Source: Silvibacterium bohemicum (GTDB lineage: Bacteria; Acidobacteriota; Terriglobia; Terriglobales; Acidobacteriaceae). Taken from it: DNA of 64,000 bases. Under the pieces are notes generated by a model. It ran no database searches. It was given only the letters and a program-made list of their open reading frames with translations, and was not told where the DNA came from. The position numbers and the translations under genes are program-made. Below, one piece after another: positions 8,427-17,310 of this stretch (its first letter is position 1; each line of letters begins with the position of its first letter). The stretch covers positions 186,001 through 250,000 of the forward strand of contig NZ_LBHJ01000020.1 of assembly GCF_001006305.1 (NCBI RefSeq), written 5' to 3'.

Positions 8427-11400
8427 TTAGAGTGAGGTTGGAAATGCTGGAGTGGCTTGCGCTGGTTGCATCTCTTCAGCCTGACGTTTGCTTTGGCGCA
8501 GTTCACGTTCCCGGAGCCACAAGAAGATGACCGGAGTGACGATCAGGACATGGACAAGAGAGCTAACCATGCCGCCAAGTACAGGCGTTGCCAACGGACG
8601 GACTACCTCGGAGCCAACGCGCGTGCTCCAGAAGATGGGCAGCAGGCCCGCGACGATTGTAGATACCGTCATAAACTTCGGACGAAGACGGAGAAGTGCG
8701 CCCTCCATGACCGCTTCGCGTAAGTGCGCGAGGGTCAGCACACCGTGCTTGAGTCTTGCTCTCTCCACCGCCTCTTCGAGATAGATCACCATGACGACAG
8801 TTGTCTGCACCGCCGTACCGAAGAGTGCGATGAACCCGACCCAGACCGCGACGGAGAAGTTATAGTGCAGCAGCCAGAGCAGGTAGAGTCCCCCACTGAG
8901 AGCAAACGGCACGGCAAGCAAAACGTGCGCGGCTTCGAGAAAAGAGCGGTAGGTCAGATAAAGAAGGATATAGATGATGCCGATGGCGATCGGCACTACG
9001 AGCTGCAATCTCTTCTTCGCTCGGACTTCATTCTCGAACTGCCCGCTCCAGCTGTAGTAGTAGCCGGCAGGCAACTTCACTTTTGCACGGATGGCTTTGT
9101 CAGCATCGGCAATGACGCTGCCGGCGTCCCGGCCACGCGCATTCATCAACACCGAAACTTCCAGCAGCCCATTTTCGCTGTTGATCTGGGCTGGTCCGGC
9201 TACCTGACGGATATCCGCAACTTGTCCCAGTGGAATCTGTGCTCCATTTGCTCCTGTCACAAAAACGTTGGCAATATCTGCGGGATCGCTCCGAAACTCG
9301 GGTGCGTAGCGAACACGCACCGGGAACCGCTGCCGCCCTTCGATCGTGGTAGTTAGATTGTTCTCACCGATGGCCGTCTCGATGACATTCTGAATCTCGC
9401 CAACGTCGATACCGTAGCGTGCCGCCGCCTCGCGGTTCGGTTTGATGTCGAGGTACAAGCCGCCGGTCACCTGCTCTGGATAGATATCGCTGGCGCCTTT
9501 CACCGTCCGCACGGCATCGGCGATCTCGCGAGCCTTCCCTTCGAGTTCTGTCAGATCGGCCCCAAAGACTTTGACGCCTATCTCCGACCGGATACCTGTC
9601 GTCAGCATATCGATGCGATTGATGATCGGCTGAGTCCAGACGTTGGCCACACCTGGTAAAGAGACAGCTCGATCCATCTCGCTCTTGAGCTTAGGAAGTG
9701 TCATGCCCGGTCGCCACTGGTCGTGTGGCTTGAGATGCACGATGGTCTCTGTCATGTTCAGCCCAGCCGGATCGGTCGAGGTATCCGCGCGTGCTATCTT
9801 GGCCGCGACATAGGCGACTTCGGGAAAGCTCTCCAGCACTTTGTCCTGCCGCTTCGCGTAGTCAATGTTTTGCGAAAGCGAGATGCTTGCGTCTGCGATA
9901 GGCATAAACATAATGTCGCCTTCATTGAGTGGTGGCATGAATTCGCTGCCTATACCGGAAGCCAGAACTATGGCACCACCGAGGAAGGCAACAGCTATGC
10001 CAAGTGTGATGGCGCGGTGATCCAAAGCCCAGGACAAGGCTGGCCGATAGAGACGCTGCAAAAACCGCATGACAGGGTTCTGGTCTTCCGAATGAAACTT
10101 ACCGCGGAGCAGGAGTATGCAAAGAATAGGCACCAGCGTCAGCGCAATGGCTGTCGCGCTCACCATGGCAAAGGTCTTCGCGAATGCGAGTGGATGAAAG
10201 AGCTTTCCTTCCTGTCCGGTAAGCGCGAAGACCGGGACAAACGCAAGGATGATAATCGCCATCGAGAAGAACGTCGGGCGGCCAACCAGCTTTGTGGCCT
10301 TCATGACTGTTTCAAAGACAAGCTTCCTATCGTTCGTATCTACCCCTTCCAGGTGCCGGAATGCATTTTCAGTCACAACGATGCCCGCATCGACCAGTAC
10401 TCCAATTGCGATGGCTATGCCCGCAAGCGACATTACATTCGAGGTCACATGCGCGTAGTGCATCAGTAGGAAGGAGCAGAGCACGGCAAGCGGCAACGGT
10501 ACGGTGACAACCAGAATGCTGCGGAAGTGCATCAGGAAGATGACATGCGCGAGCGTGACCAGGATGACCTCTTCGATCAACGAGTGACGAAGCGTATCGA
10601 CCGTGGCCTCGATCAGCTGTGATCGGTCATAGAACGAAACGATATGCACGCCTGGCGGCAGGCCAGGCTCTATCTCTTTGATCTTTTGCTTTACGCGGTC
10701 GATGACATCCTTCGTGTTTTCACCCGTTCGCGCGACGATCACTCCCCCAACTGCCTCGGAGCCGTTCTTCACCAGCGCGGCAGTGCGGAATGCGTCACCG
10801 ATCTTAACATCGCCTAGATCCTTCACGAAGACGGCGGTGCCATTATGCGAACCGACAACGATGTTGCGGATGTCATCGAGGCTCTCAATCAGGCCAAGCC
10901 CGCGGACAATCGACCACGATCCGTTCTCGGAGATGACATTGCCGCCCACGTTCGAGTTGCTTGCCATCACAGCGCGCATCACCATGCTGAGAGGAATCCC
11001 GTAAGTGCGTAGACGGTTAGGATCGACATCGATCTGGTATTGCTGCACCGTACCGCCGATGCTCGCTACCTCGGCAACGCCTGGGACTGAGTTAAGTTGG
11101 TAGCGCACATACCAGTCCTGCAGCGAGCGCAGGTCACGCAGATTCTTTCCTCCGCCCTCCACCGTGTACCAGAAGACGTGGCCCACTCCTGTCGCATCCG
11201 GTCCAAGCGTTGGAACGACGCCGGCGGGAAGCTGTTTCGTGACAAGATTGAGGCGCTCCAGTACCCGCGTGCGTGCAAAGTAAAGATCGACATCGTCGTT
11301 GAAGATGACGAAGATCATCGAGAAGCCGAACGCCGACGAGGAGCGCACCACCTTAACACCCGGCAGTCCTTGCAGATTGACCGTCAGCGGATATGTGATC

Positions 11401-11591
11401 TGGTCCTCCACCTCCTGCGGGCTGCGACCCTGCCAATCGGTGAAGACGATTACCTGGTTATCGCTCAGGTCGGGAATCGCATCGATAGGGGCACGAAGCA
11501 TCGCCCACAAGCCCCAGCCCGCGATGCCAATCCAGAGCATGACGACGATGAATTTGTTTTTTAGTGAGAATTCGATAAGACGGTCGATCAT
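8427..11591 (-). CDS. cusA: Heavy-metal RND efflux pump, CusA/CzcA family
   Basis: A 1054-residue inner-membrane, proton-driven pump of the HME-RND family. The start region [20 protein letters not shown] is typical, with SD GGGAGA upstream. Two sets of transmembrane helices flank two large periplasmic loops. The motif [18 protein letters not shown] in helix 4 matches HME pumps. The periplasmic segment [20 protein letters not shown] (near residue 590) and a methionine near [17 protein letters not shown] lie in the porter-domain region used for metal relay in CusA. It is the first gene of the copper block; upstream to 11800 there is no gene, so the promoter is probably there. Monovalent copper or silver is favoured by the Met-rich partners. 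Confidence 0.93.
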   Translation of the reverse strand: MIDRLIEFSLKNKFIVVMLWIGIAGWGLWAMLRAPIDAIPDLSDNQVIVFTDWQGRSPQEVEDQITYPLTVNLQGLPGVKVVRSSSAFGFSMIFVIFNDDVDLYFARTRVLERLNLVTKQLPAGVVPTLGPDATGVGHVFWYTVEGGGKNLRDLRSLQDWYVRYQLNSVPGVAEVASIGGTVQQYQIDVDPNRLRTYGIPLSMVMRAVMASNSNVGGNVISENGSWSIVRGLGLIESLDDIRNIVVGSHNGTAVFVKDLGDVKIGDAFRTAALVKNGSEAVGGVIVARTGENTKDVIDRVKQKIKEIEPGLPPGVHIVSFYDRSQLIEATVDTLRHSLIEEVILVTLAHVIFLMHFRSILVVTVPLPLAVLCSFLLMHYAHVTSNVMSLAGIAIAIGVLVDAGIVVTENAFRHLEGVDTNDRKLVFETVMKATKLVGRPTFFSMAIIILAFVPVFALTGQEGKLFHPLAFAKTFAMVSATAIALTLVPILCILLLRGKFHSEDQNPVMRFLQRLYRPALSWALDHRAITLGIAVAFLGGAIVLASGIGSEFMPPLNEGDIMFMPIADASISLSQNIDYAKRQDKVLESFPEVAYVAAKIARADTSTDPAGLNMTETIVHLKPHDQWRPGMTLPKLKSEMDRAVSLPGVANVWTQPIINRIDMLTTGIRSEIGVKVFGADLTELEGKAREIADAVRTVKGASDIYPEQVTGGLYLDIKPNREAAARYGIDVGEIQNVIETAIGENNLTTTIEGRQRFPVRVRYAPEFRSDPADIANVFVTGANGAQIPLGQVADIRQVAGPAQINSENGLLEVSVLMNARGRDAGSVIADADKAIRAKVKLPAGYYYSWSGQFENEVRAKKRLQLVVPIAIGIIYILLYLTYRSFLEAAHVLLAVPFALSGGLYLLWLLHYNFSVAVWVGFIALFGTAVQTTVVMVIYLEEAVERARLKHGVLTLAHLREAVMEGALLRLRPKFMTVSTIVAGLLPIFWSTRVGSEVVRPLATPVLGGMVSSLVHVLIVTPVIFLWLRERELRQSKRQAEEMQPAQATPAFPTSL

Positions 11592-11800
11592 GGCAAATCT
11601 CCCTCAGCGCCGTTCATGAAACTTGCGGTCTGGACATAGGCTGGAAGATTGGGCTAGTCGCCTATTGCTCCCAGAAGTCAGGAGCTCCGCAGTAAGCAAA
11701 ACACTTACCGCGAAAGGCGCAGCTCTCGTCTCTTCCGCATAAGTCCAGGCCGGAGACACGAAGACACACGCATGCGTCTTCGCAGGAAACGAGAGCTAAA
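11592..11800. other. Intergenic region upstream of the copper efflux operon
   Basis: About 209 bases between the cusA start and the end of the first Cys-rich gene, both on the minus strand. The cusA ribosome site GGGAGA lies near 11603-11608. I see no open frame with protein-like composition and no convincing -35/-10 pair; a promoter for cusA is expected here but I cannot point to it. Confidence 0.35.
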
Positions 11801-12172
11801 TCAGATTCTTAGGATTTCAACGGACGGCGTCGGGGGGGCGTGCGGTGGCTGCCCCAGTAGATCGGGGAGAGCAACCTGCGACACCGATACGTCAGGAGAA
11901 AGACCTGCCCCCAGTATTGCTACCTGGGGAAACAGTGGAGCAGCAGCGAAGTGCGATAGATCGTTCGTGTCCGCGTCATCATGACGCTGTACGCTCGTCT
12001 GGCAACACGGATGCTTGGCCGCCATGCTCATATCGCACTGACCTGCCATCTGTTGGCAGCATGTCTTCTCCGCATCACTCATCCGCGCGTTCGGAACCAA
12101 ACAGTCCGCCCCCGATACCCCAACAAACAGCAGGAGCACGGCTACGGCGGCGACTTGGTAAAACGCCTTCAT
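11801..12172 (-). CDS. Small Cys/Met-rich secreted protein, paralogue A
   Basis: A 123-residue protein of unknown function. I chose ATG at 12172 because it aligns end to end with the 123-residue paralogue at 15735-16106. Both have a signal peptide, then a Cys motif: here CLVPNARMSDAEKTCCQQM, then QCDMSMAAKHPCCQ, in the paralogue CMVPNAEMSTQERACCRTM, then QCGQMEMPASHGCCQ. Both end in a Ser/Ile-rich tail closing with ILRI. The spaced single, double and double cysteines with methionines and histidine suggest envelope metal binding or disulfides. It lies just upstream of the cusA promoter region on the same strand. The copper link is inference from composition and neighbourhood. Confidence 0.75.
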   Translation of the reverse strand: MKAFYQVAAVAVLLLFVGVSGADCLVPNARMSDAEKTCCQQMAGQCDMSMAAKHPCCQTSVQRHDDADTNDLSHFAAAPLFPQVAILGAGLSPDVSVSQVALPDLLGQPPHAPPTPSVEILRI

Positions 12173-12373
12173 GGGACTAATGATATGCGTCCTCGACATA
12201 TTAGATTGACGAATTCTCAAAAGGTTACAGCTCTTTGGCAGAAAGACATCTGTGCGATTGGCTATCACTTCTCGTTACCTCAATGTTGACCCTTCGCCCA
12301 TGTTGAAGCCTTGTCGCAGTCTGCTGAAGATCAGCAATCTCTGTTAAGCAAGACAATGTACCAGGAGTTCATC

Positions 12374-12841
12374 CTACAAATGACCGTGCATATGAAGATG
12401 CAGGTACTCTTCGCTCCCGATGAGAATCAGAGTAGCGAGTGACAGAACTAGCTGTACTCGCTCCATACGAATCTCGTGTGGACTCAATGGCCTTTGACGC
12501 CACCGCGAAGCCGGACGATTGCGAAGATGCCGAACCTGCATGAGAACCGCCAGGTTCAATAAAGAACCGAGGAGTGCAAGCCCCAACATCGATAGTCGAA
12601 CCGAGTTTTGATGCCACCAACCTATTTCAGTTCTGACTCCGGCGCTGACGACGAGGGAACCCATCCCGATCACAAGACGGAGACCGTTGACAGTTGCAAA
12701 GAATGTGCACACGCTTTGCAGGAGCGCAAAGAAGAAGCTGGACCAGGCGATCGTGCGTTGAGCGCTGCCCAGATGACTCTCATCAGATACGGAGATTACG
12801 GCGATAGCTTCACTCAAATTCGCGCTTCTCGTCTCACTCAC
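12374..12841 (-). CDS. Small membrane protein with His-rich C-terminus, paralogue 1
   Basis: A 155-residue protein from GTG at 12841, chosen because GAGGAA lies about 5 bases upstream and the start overlaps the STAS gene stop by 8 bases. Three to four hydrophobic helices are visible (IAWSSFFFALLQSVCTFFA; LRLVIGMGSLVVSAGV; MLGLALLGSLLNLAVLM; VQLVLSLATLILIG). A conserved basic stretch, RPASRWRQRPLSPHEIRMER, and a His-rich tail, EEYLHLHMHGHL, follow. A clear paralogue is at 25532-25996. The tail could bind a metal. I do not recognise a named family; coupling to the STAS gene suggests the two act together. Confidence 0.7.
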   Translation of the reverse strand: MSETRSANLSEAIAVISVSDESHLGSAQRTIAWSSFFFALLQSVCTFFATVNGLRLVIGMGSLVVSAGVRTEIGWWHQNSVRLSMLGLALLGSLLNLAVLMQVRHLRNRPASRWRQRPLSPHEIRMERVQLVLSLATLILIGSEEYLHLHMHGHL

Positions 12842-13154
12842 ACAATTTCCTCGTATTTCGCTCTCGCGAGATCCACTCGCGAATGTAAAGCGCACAATTC
12901 ATAAGCCCTACACCTTCTAACTCGCACAATCCTAGAAAGCGCACCGTATCGGAATCCACAAGCGTCACTTCCTTAAGATCAAATGCGAAGCGATCACTGG
13001 GCACATTCATTTGGTTCCTGATCTCCCGAAGGTCGACAGACCGAATGCGACCGCTCAAACTTAATATTGTTGTCCCGTTTTCAGAGCATCGAGCGATCTT
13101 GAATGTCACAACAAATAGATATGCACTTAGGACGCCAAATGGAAAGTACTGCAT
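12834..13154 (-). CDS. STAS-domain (anti-sigma-factor-antagonist-like) protein
   Basis: A 106-residue protein whose middle reads as a STAS domain: TTILSLSGRIRSVDLREIRN near residues 28-47, then FAFDLKEVTLVDSDTVRFLG near residues 57-76, where the serine/aspartate loop is the usual phospho-switch region. STAS proteins of this type bind anti-sigma factors or work as small regulatory partners. The stop overlaps the GTG start of the small membrane protein gene by 8 bases. The ATG at 13154 has only a close AGG upstream, so the start is uncertain; a GTG at about 13109 is possible. Upstream at 13189-13230 lies a palindromic element shared with the lactonase promoter region. Confidence 0.7.
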   Translation of the reverse strand: MQYFPFGVLSAYLFVVTFKIARCSENGTTILSLSGRIRSVDLREIRNQMNVPSDRFAFDLKEVTLVDSDTVRFLGLCELEGVGLMNCALYIREWISRERNTRKLCE

Positions 13155-13188
13155 TTACCTAGCTTCGCGGCACGTATTAGTGCCGAGA

Positions 13189-13230
13189 GTCAGAATTTTT
13201 TCTGATTCTCGTCTGCTGAAATGCCGGTGA
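13189..13230 (+). promoter_or_regulatory. Palindromic element, copy 1 of 2 (possible activator site)
   Basis: A 42-base segment matching 18610-18651 at 31 of 42 positions without gaps. Its core is part of an inverted repeat, GAGAGTCAGAA (13185-13195) and TTCTGATTCTC (13200-13210) around TTTT. It lies 35 bases upstream of the STAS gene and downstream of the sigma54-activator gene. A second small inverted repeat GGCAC/GTGCC (13170-13184) lies between it and the start codon. Confidence 0.45.
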
Positions 13231-13471
13231 GGGCGTTAGCTTACTATTCCAGACCGGGGGGCTTGACACCAGCAGAAGGCGTTCAGCGAAGGGCACGAGG
13301 GCTGATGCAGCCATCAGGTCACAGCTCGATAGATCGTTCGCGAAGCGTCGAAATATTTCTGGTTCAAGCACTGCAGACCTGGATTGATCTGAACGTGCTG
13401 GCTGGTCTCGTTCCGCGAGTGCTTCCCTGCGAAAGCGTTACCAGGAATCGCGATATCTGAATATCTGTAGT

Positions 13472-15373
13472 TTACGAAGATTTGAACCGATCCTTGACGA
13501 TCCCAAGACTGACGATTTTAGAATCCAACGTCTGTCGCGGAATGCCTAGTATGGCGGCCGCACCGTGGACTCCAGCGACCCTTCCTCCACTCTTAGCTAA
13601 TGCGGTTTCAATGAGTTCTTTCTGCCGATGCGCGTCAATGCGCCCGATCCCTTTTTGGGGAGCAACTCGTGCCAGTTGATGTTGCGTCTCAAGCCGTCGT
13701 CCAGATTGGTCAAATGGAGAATTCACGCTGTCGAATCTCCTTAGCCAACGCTCGTCCACACGAAAGGTATTGTCATTGCTCAATACAACGGCTCGTTCAA
13801 TCACGTTCTGTAGTTCACGAATATTTCCTGGCCAATCGTAACTTTGAAACAGATCCATTGTTTTCCTGCTTATGCTTTTGATTTCTTTTCCGGCATTCTT
13901 TGCATATCGCTCGATGAGGTACTCAACGAGCAACGGAATGTCATCGACGCGCTCGCGCAATGAAGGCACATGGATTGGAAAGACATTCAATCGATAGAAA
14001 AGATCCTGGCGAAAACTACCAGCTTCGATAAGAGCACTAACATTACGATTTGTAGCGGCCAGGACTCGGACATCAACCGGAATCAATTGACTTCCACCAA
14101 CACGTTCGATCTCTCGTTCTTGAAGTACACGCAATAAGGCGACTTGCGTTTCTGGCGGAAGATCACCCACTTCATCGAGAAGAATTGTCCCACCATTGGC
14201 TAACTCAAATCGCCCCAGACGCCGTTGCGTCGCACCGGTGAAAGCACCCTTTTCGTGTCCGAAGAGTTCCGAAGCAATCAACGATTGTGGAATCGCTGCG
14301 CAATTTACACGCAAGAAAGGGCGATCCGAACGGCGCGAACGATTGTGAATAGCTCTGGCAATTAACTCTTTTCCTGTGCCTGTTTCGCCGGTAATAAGAA
14401 CAGTAGAGTCAGTTGGCGCTACTTTTGTTACCTGTACGAGAACCTGGCGAAGCGCATCTGAACAGCCAACAATTTCCTCAAACATCGACGCCTGATCGAC
14501 CTCTTCCTTCAGGACCAAATTCTCCTGGTACAACTGATCGCGGAGTTTCCTGACTTCGTCAAAAGCCTTCCCTCGTTCTTCTTCAGCCTGTTTACGCTCA
14601 TCGATGTCCCAGAGCAAACCATACCAACGAATAATTTCGCCAGCCTCATCTCGAAGCGGTCGGACACGACACTGGTGCCAACGATAAATTCCGTCATGCC
14701 GGAGAAGTCGAAACTCATCCTCATTTGGAGTACCTGAGGCCAGAAAACGCCTCAATTGTCCAACTTTTTCTTCTATTTCATCCGGATGCCACACGCAGGT
14801 CAGGTCTTGCAGTTGATCGAGAGTCTTGCCGCAATAACTTAATATCTGCTCATTGCAAAAATCGACTGTTCCATTGGGAAGCATCGTCCATACCAGTCCT
14901 GGCAAAACTTCGAGTGTAAGCCGTAAACTTTGTTCGCTTTGCCGCAATTGCAATTCCGCGTGACGAGTTTTGGTAATATCCGTCACCGCGCCGATATACT
15001 CAAGGTCACCTCGACCGTCTTGAACCGCATTTGCCACGACGTGAACATATTTCACAGTGCCATCGGGCATCAGCAAACGATGTTCAACATCGAAGGTAGT
15101 CCTCCCGCTCGACGCCAGATCAATAGTCTTCTGCACGAAATCCCGATCATCAGGATGAGTGCGTTGCAATATCAGGCTCACGGTAGGTTTTACCGCAAGG
15201 TCATATTCAAAGATCCGGAAGGTTTCCTCTGACCAGAAAATCTCTTCCTCCGAGATAGTCCAACCGAAGCTGCCTGTGTGACTGAGCTTTTGCGCCTCTG
15301 CCAGATATGCCCGGCTTCGCCGAAGTTCATCTACGGCACGTCCGCGATCGGTTGCGGTGGAATTAGTTGTCAT
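13472..15373 (-). CDS. PAS-PAS sigma54-dependent transcriptional activator (NtrC/NifA-like)
   Basis: A 633-residue regulator from ATG at 15373, chosen for the TAGGAG site 9-14 bases upstream. Two PAS domains come first (HTGSFGWTISEEEIFWSEET near residue 32; LPGLVWTMLPNGTVDFCNE near residue 155), then a short coiled linker and an AAA+ sigma54 activation domain. That domain has Walker A TGETGTGKELIARAIH, the GAFTGA loop (HEKGAFTGATQRRLG), Walker B GGTILLDEVGDLP, and the R-finger region. A Fis-type helix-turn-helix (AAILGIPRQTLDSKIVSLGI) ends it. There is no receiver domain, so the signal is probably sensed by the PAS domains. Likely targets nearby are the lactonase and STAS genes, which share a palindromic upstream element; that link is inference. 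Confidence 0.9.
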   Translation of the reverse strand: MTTNSTATDRGRAVDELRRSRAYLAEAQKLSHTGSFGWTISEEEIFWSEETFRIFEYDLAVKPTVSLILQRTHPDDRDFVQKTIDLASSGRTTFDVEHRLLMPDGTVKYVHVVANAVQDGRGDLEYIGAVTDITKTRHAELQLRQSEQSLRLTLEVLPGLVWTMLPNGTVDFCNEQILSYCGKTLDQLQDLTCVWHPDEIEEKVGQLRRFLASGTPNEDEFRLLRHDGIYRWHQCRVRPLRDEAGEIIRWYGLLWDIDERKQAEEERGKAFDEVRKLRDQLYQENLVLKEEVDQASMFEEIVGCSDALRQVLVQVTKVAPTDSTVLITGETGTGKELIARAIHNRSRRSDRPFLRVNCAAIPQSLIASELFGHEKGAFTGATQRRLGRFELANGGTILLDEVGDLPPETQVALLRVLQEREIERVGGSQLIPVDVRVLAATNRNVSALIEAGSFRQDLFYRLNVFPIHVPSLRERVDDIPLLVEYLIERYAKNAGKEIKSISRKTMDLFQSYDWPGNIRELQNVIERAVVLSNDNTFRVDERWLRRFDSVNSPFDQSGRRLETQHQLARVAPQKGIGRIDAHRQKELIETALAKSGGRVAGVHGAAAILGIPRQTLDSKIVSLGIVKDRFKSS

Positions 15374-15490
15374 GGTGCAATCTCCTAATGAGCAACTGAA
15401 TGCTGTTGATTGAGGTAAAGTCCTCATCTCTCAAAACGAACGCATTCAGTGCAGGTCTCCCTCTTCGTGAGAAGAAGACAGAAATCAATG

Positions 15491-15691
15491 TCAATACCTG
15501 AAAGGCCGAGGTGAGTATGCCTCCGACGGCGGCTCAGCCGTCTGCCTCACCAAGTCAGAGCCTGTACCGGCATCCCACAGAACCGACACTAGACCGACGA
15601 GAACAAGAGCTTCGGCAACCGAGTGAAAGACTCGGCGCAAACCCTTCAATCTCAGAAACGGTTCATATCGGTGGCGAATGCGGACGTGCAA
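15491..15691 (-). CDS. Possible 66-residue single-span membrane protein
   Basis: A weak candidate between the sigma54 activator and the second Cys-rich gene. It starts with TTG at 15691, 43 bases after the Cys-rich stop, and has a basic N-terminus, one hydrophobic helix (SVAEALVLVGLVSVLWDAG) and a polar tail. No ribosome site stands out and I recognise no family. It could be chance; it is listed because the helix is clean and the strand agrees with its neighbours. Confidence 0.25.
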   Translation of the reverse strand: MHVRIRHRYEPFLRLKGLRRVFHSVAEALVLVGLVSVLWDAGTGSDLVRQTAEPPSEAYSPRPFRY

Positions 15692-15734
15692 AAGCGCATA
15701 CGCTCAGCCAAACGAAGCGAGAGAAAGGAGACTG

Positions 15735-16106
15735 CTAAATTCTTAGGATGGAAATAGTCGAAGGCGGGCACTTCGGCGGCGAGTAGTCGGAGTCTTCAAC
15801 CCATCCAATGGCGGCGGAGGTTGGATTCACGAGCTCGAAAGCAGCCAACCAGATGACAGGCACCACGACCGGGTGGAACGCAACAGCCTTCGTATCCAGC
15901 GCATTATCGTGAATGTTCTGCATAGTCTTCTGGCAGCAGCCATGCGACGCCGGCATCTCCATCTGTCCGCACTGGTTCTTCATCGTGCGGCAGCAAGCAC
16001 GCTCTTGAGTGCTCATTTCCGCATTAGGAACCATGCAGGCCATCATTGGGGCTACACCGGTTACCAGCAGAAGGAACAGTACACCGAATTGGCGGAAAAA
16101 GCGCAT
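15735..16106 (-). CDS. Small Cys/Met-rich secreted protein, paralogue B
   Basis: A 123-residue paralogue of the protein at 11801-12172. It has a signal peptide (FGVLFLLLVTGVAPMMA), cysteine clusters CMVPNAEMSTQERACCRTM and QCGQMEMPASHGCCQ, a hydrophobic middle (VVVPVIWLAAFELV) and the same closing residues ILRI. The pairs CC...C...CC with Met and His suggest envelope metal binding. The function is not known. Its presence twice on either side of the STAS/sigma54 genes suggests local duplication within the metal cluster. Confidence 0.75.
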   Translation of the reverse strand: MRFFRQFGVLFLLLVTGVAPMMACMVPNAEMSTQERACCRTMKNQCGQMEMPASHGCCQKTMQNIHDNALDTKAVAFHPVVVPVIWLAAFELVNPTSAAIGWVEDSDYSPPKCPPSTISILRI

Positions 16107-16440
16107 ACCTGATTTTCATCCTATATCCCAATATCCAAGCAGAGCAACCCGTTAGCTCGCGAGTTCGTTAGATTTCGTTAAAGCCCTAGGAACTGCAAAG
16201 AAGTCTGCCGAGCCCCGCGTTCGCAGTTACCTTGCGTTGCAACTCAAGATGAACTGAACGAGCTTCCGAAATAAATGCAATGGAGGTCATTTCAGGGTAA
16301 AGCTTGGGTAAATTGCTATAAACATGTGATTCTAATTGGCTTGATGTCAATTGGGTCGGATATAAAGGTAATAGCGCGGTCCTGCACCAGCGCTAAATTA
16401 CTACTGGTAGTAGACCTGAGCAGCGAGACGTGAACATCCG
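16107..16440. other. Divergent intergenic region
   Basis: 334 bases between the divergently transcribed Cys-rich gene and the winged-helix gene. No protein-like frame is visible. A minus-strand frame (16316-16564) mostly overlaps the winged-helix gene and looks like a shadow. Promoters for both genes are expected here, but I see no clear consensus. Confidence 0.4.
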
Positions 16441-17046
16441 ATGAATGATCCTCAGCCAATCCGAGTGCGGTTTGGCGCCTTTGAACTTGATACCAGGAGC
16501 GGAGAACTATTTTCCGACGAGCCTGAACACGAGAACCGAAGAGTTCTCCTGCCGGAACAGTCATTCCGAATCCTGCGAATGCTCATTGAACTCGCAGGCG
16601 ACATTGCCAGCCGTGAAGAGATAAGGCGTAAGCTTTGGTCCGACGATACGGCAGTCGATTTTGATCACTCCATCAACGCAGCTGTGAGGACGCTCCGGCG
16701 AACACTCGGTGACTCCGCCAGTAGGCCGAAATACATCGAAACTCTTGCACGACGGGGCTATCGCCTCATGGTTCCGGTAGAGAAGATTACTGACGGCAGG
16801 ATCAAAGACAATTCACATGCCAGCGGCGGGCGTCAGGAGACGGAGGGGCTCCTGGATGAGAAATCTGCGCCGAAGCGTCATATGTGGAAATGGACCTTTG
16901 TCGCCGCACTGGTTCTCATCGCCGCCGCGGGAATGCTGGTCTTCGGGCGTTACCAGGGTGCGATGAGGCTTTCGGCAAACGAAGTCTTTCTCCTGTCCTG
17001 CCCGATCTTTTGTGTCAGTTGTATAGTTACCGTACGGCGGCGCTGA
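16441..17046 (+). CDS. CadC-like winged-helix membrane-anchored regulator, apparently truncated
   Basis: A 201-residue protein. Residues ~8-110 form an OmpR/PhoB-type winged helix: VRFGAFELDTRSGELFS at the start, LLPEQSFRILRMLIELAG, VDFDHSINAAVRTLRRTLGD, and the closing wing YIETLARRGYRLMVPV. A linker and one membrane helix follow (WKWTFVAALVLIAAAGMLVFG). Members of this acidobacterial family normally continue into a long periplasmic propeller or TPR sensor; here the frame ends about 35 residues after the helix with an unrelated tail. The 260 bases downstream hold no matching continuation, so the sensor half seems lost. DNA binding is well supported; ability to sense is doubtful. Confidence 0.7.
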   Translation: MNDPQPIRVRFGAFELDTRSGELFSDEPEHENRRVLLPEQSFRILRMLIELAGDIASREEIRRKLWSDDTAVDFDHSINAAVRTLRRTLGDSASRPKYIETLARRGYRLMVPVEKITDGRIKDNSHASGGRQETEGLLDEKSAPKRHMWKWTFVAALVLIAAAGMLVFGRYQGAMRLSANEVFLLSCPIFCVSCIVTVRRR

Positions 17047-17267
17047 GGGGCCCAGTTTTCTGTACCAAGGCCACCAACCTCGTCTCGTCAACCTGCCTAT
17101 CGCTGCAACCAAGCGAACTCGCTGACCGCCTGGCCGATTTGGGATATGCGAATGGCTCCTCGTGGTCGCAAGGCGAGAAGTATGCCGCGCTTATTGAGCA
17201 TTTATCTTTTCTATTGTCGGCCGGGTCTCGTTACCCGTTCGATTCGAGGATGGCCAAAGGAAATGGT

Positions 17268-17300
17268 GTGTGGGTCACGGCATTAAGCTGTGACCCACAC
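17268..17300. terminator. Perfect 11-bp hairpin after the lactonase gene
   Basis: GTGTGGGTCAC (17268-17278) and its exact complement GTGACCCACAC (17290-17300) around an 11-base loop. It lies 10 bases past the lactonase stop on the minus strand and downstream of the winged-helix gene, so it can serve both convergent transcripts. There is no clear U-tract. Confidence 0.6.
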
Positions 17301-17310
17301 GCCGATTATC

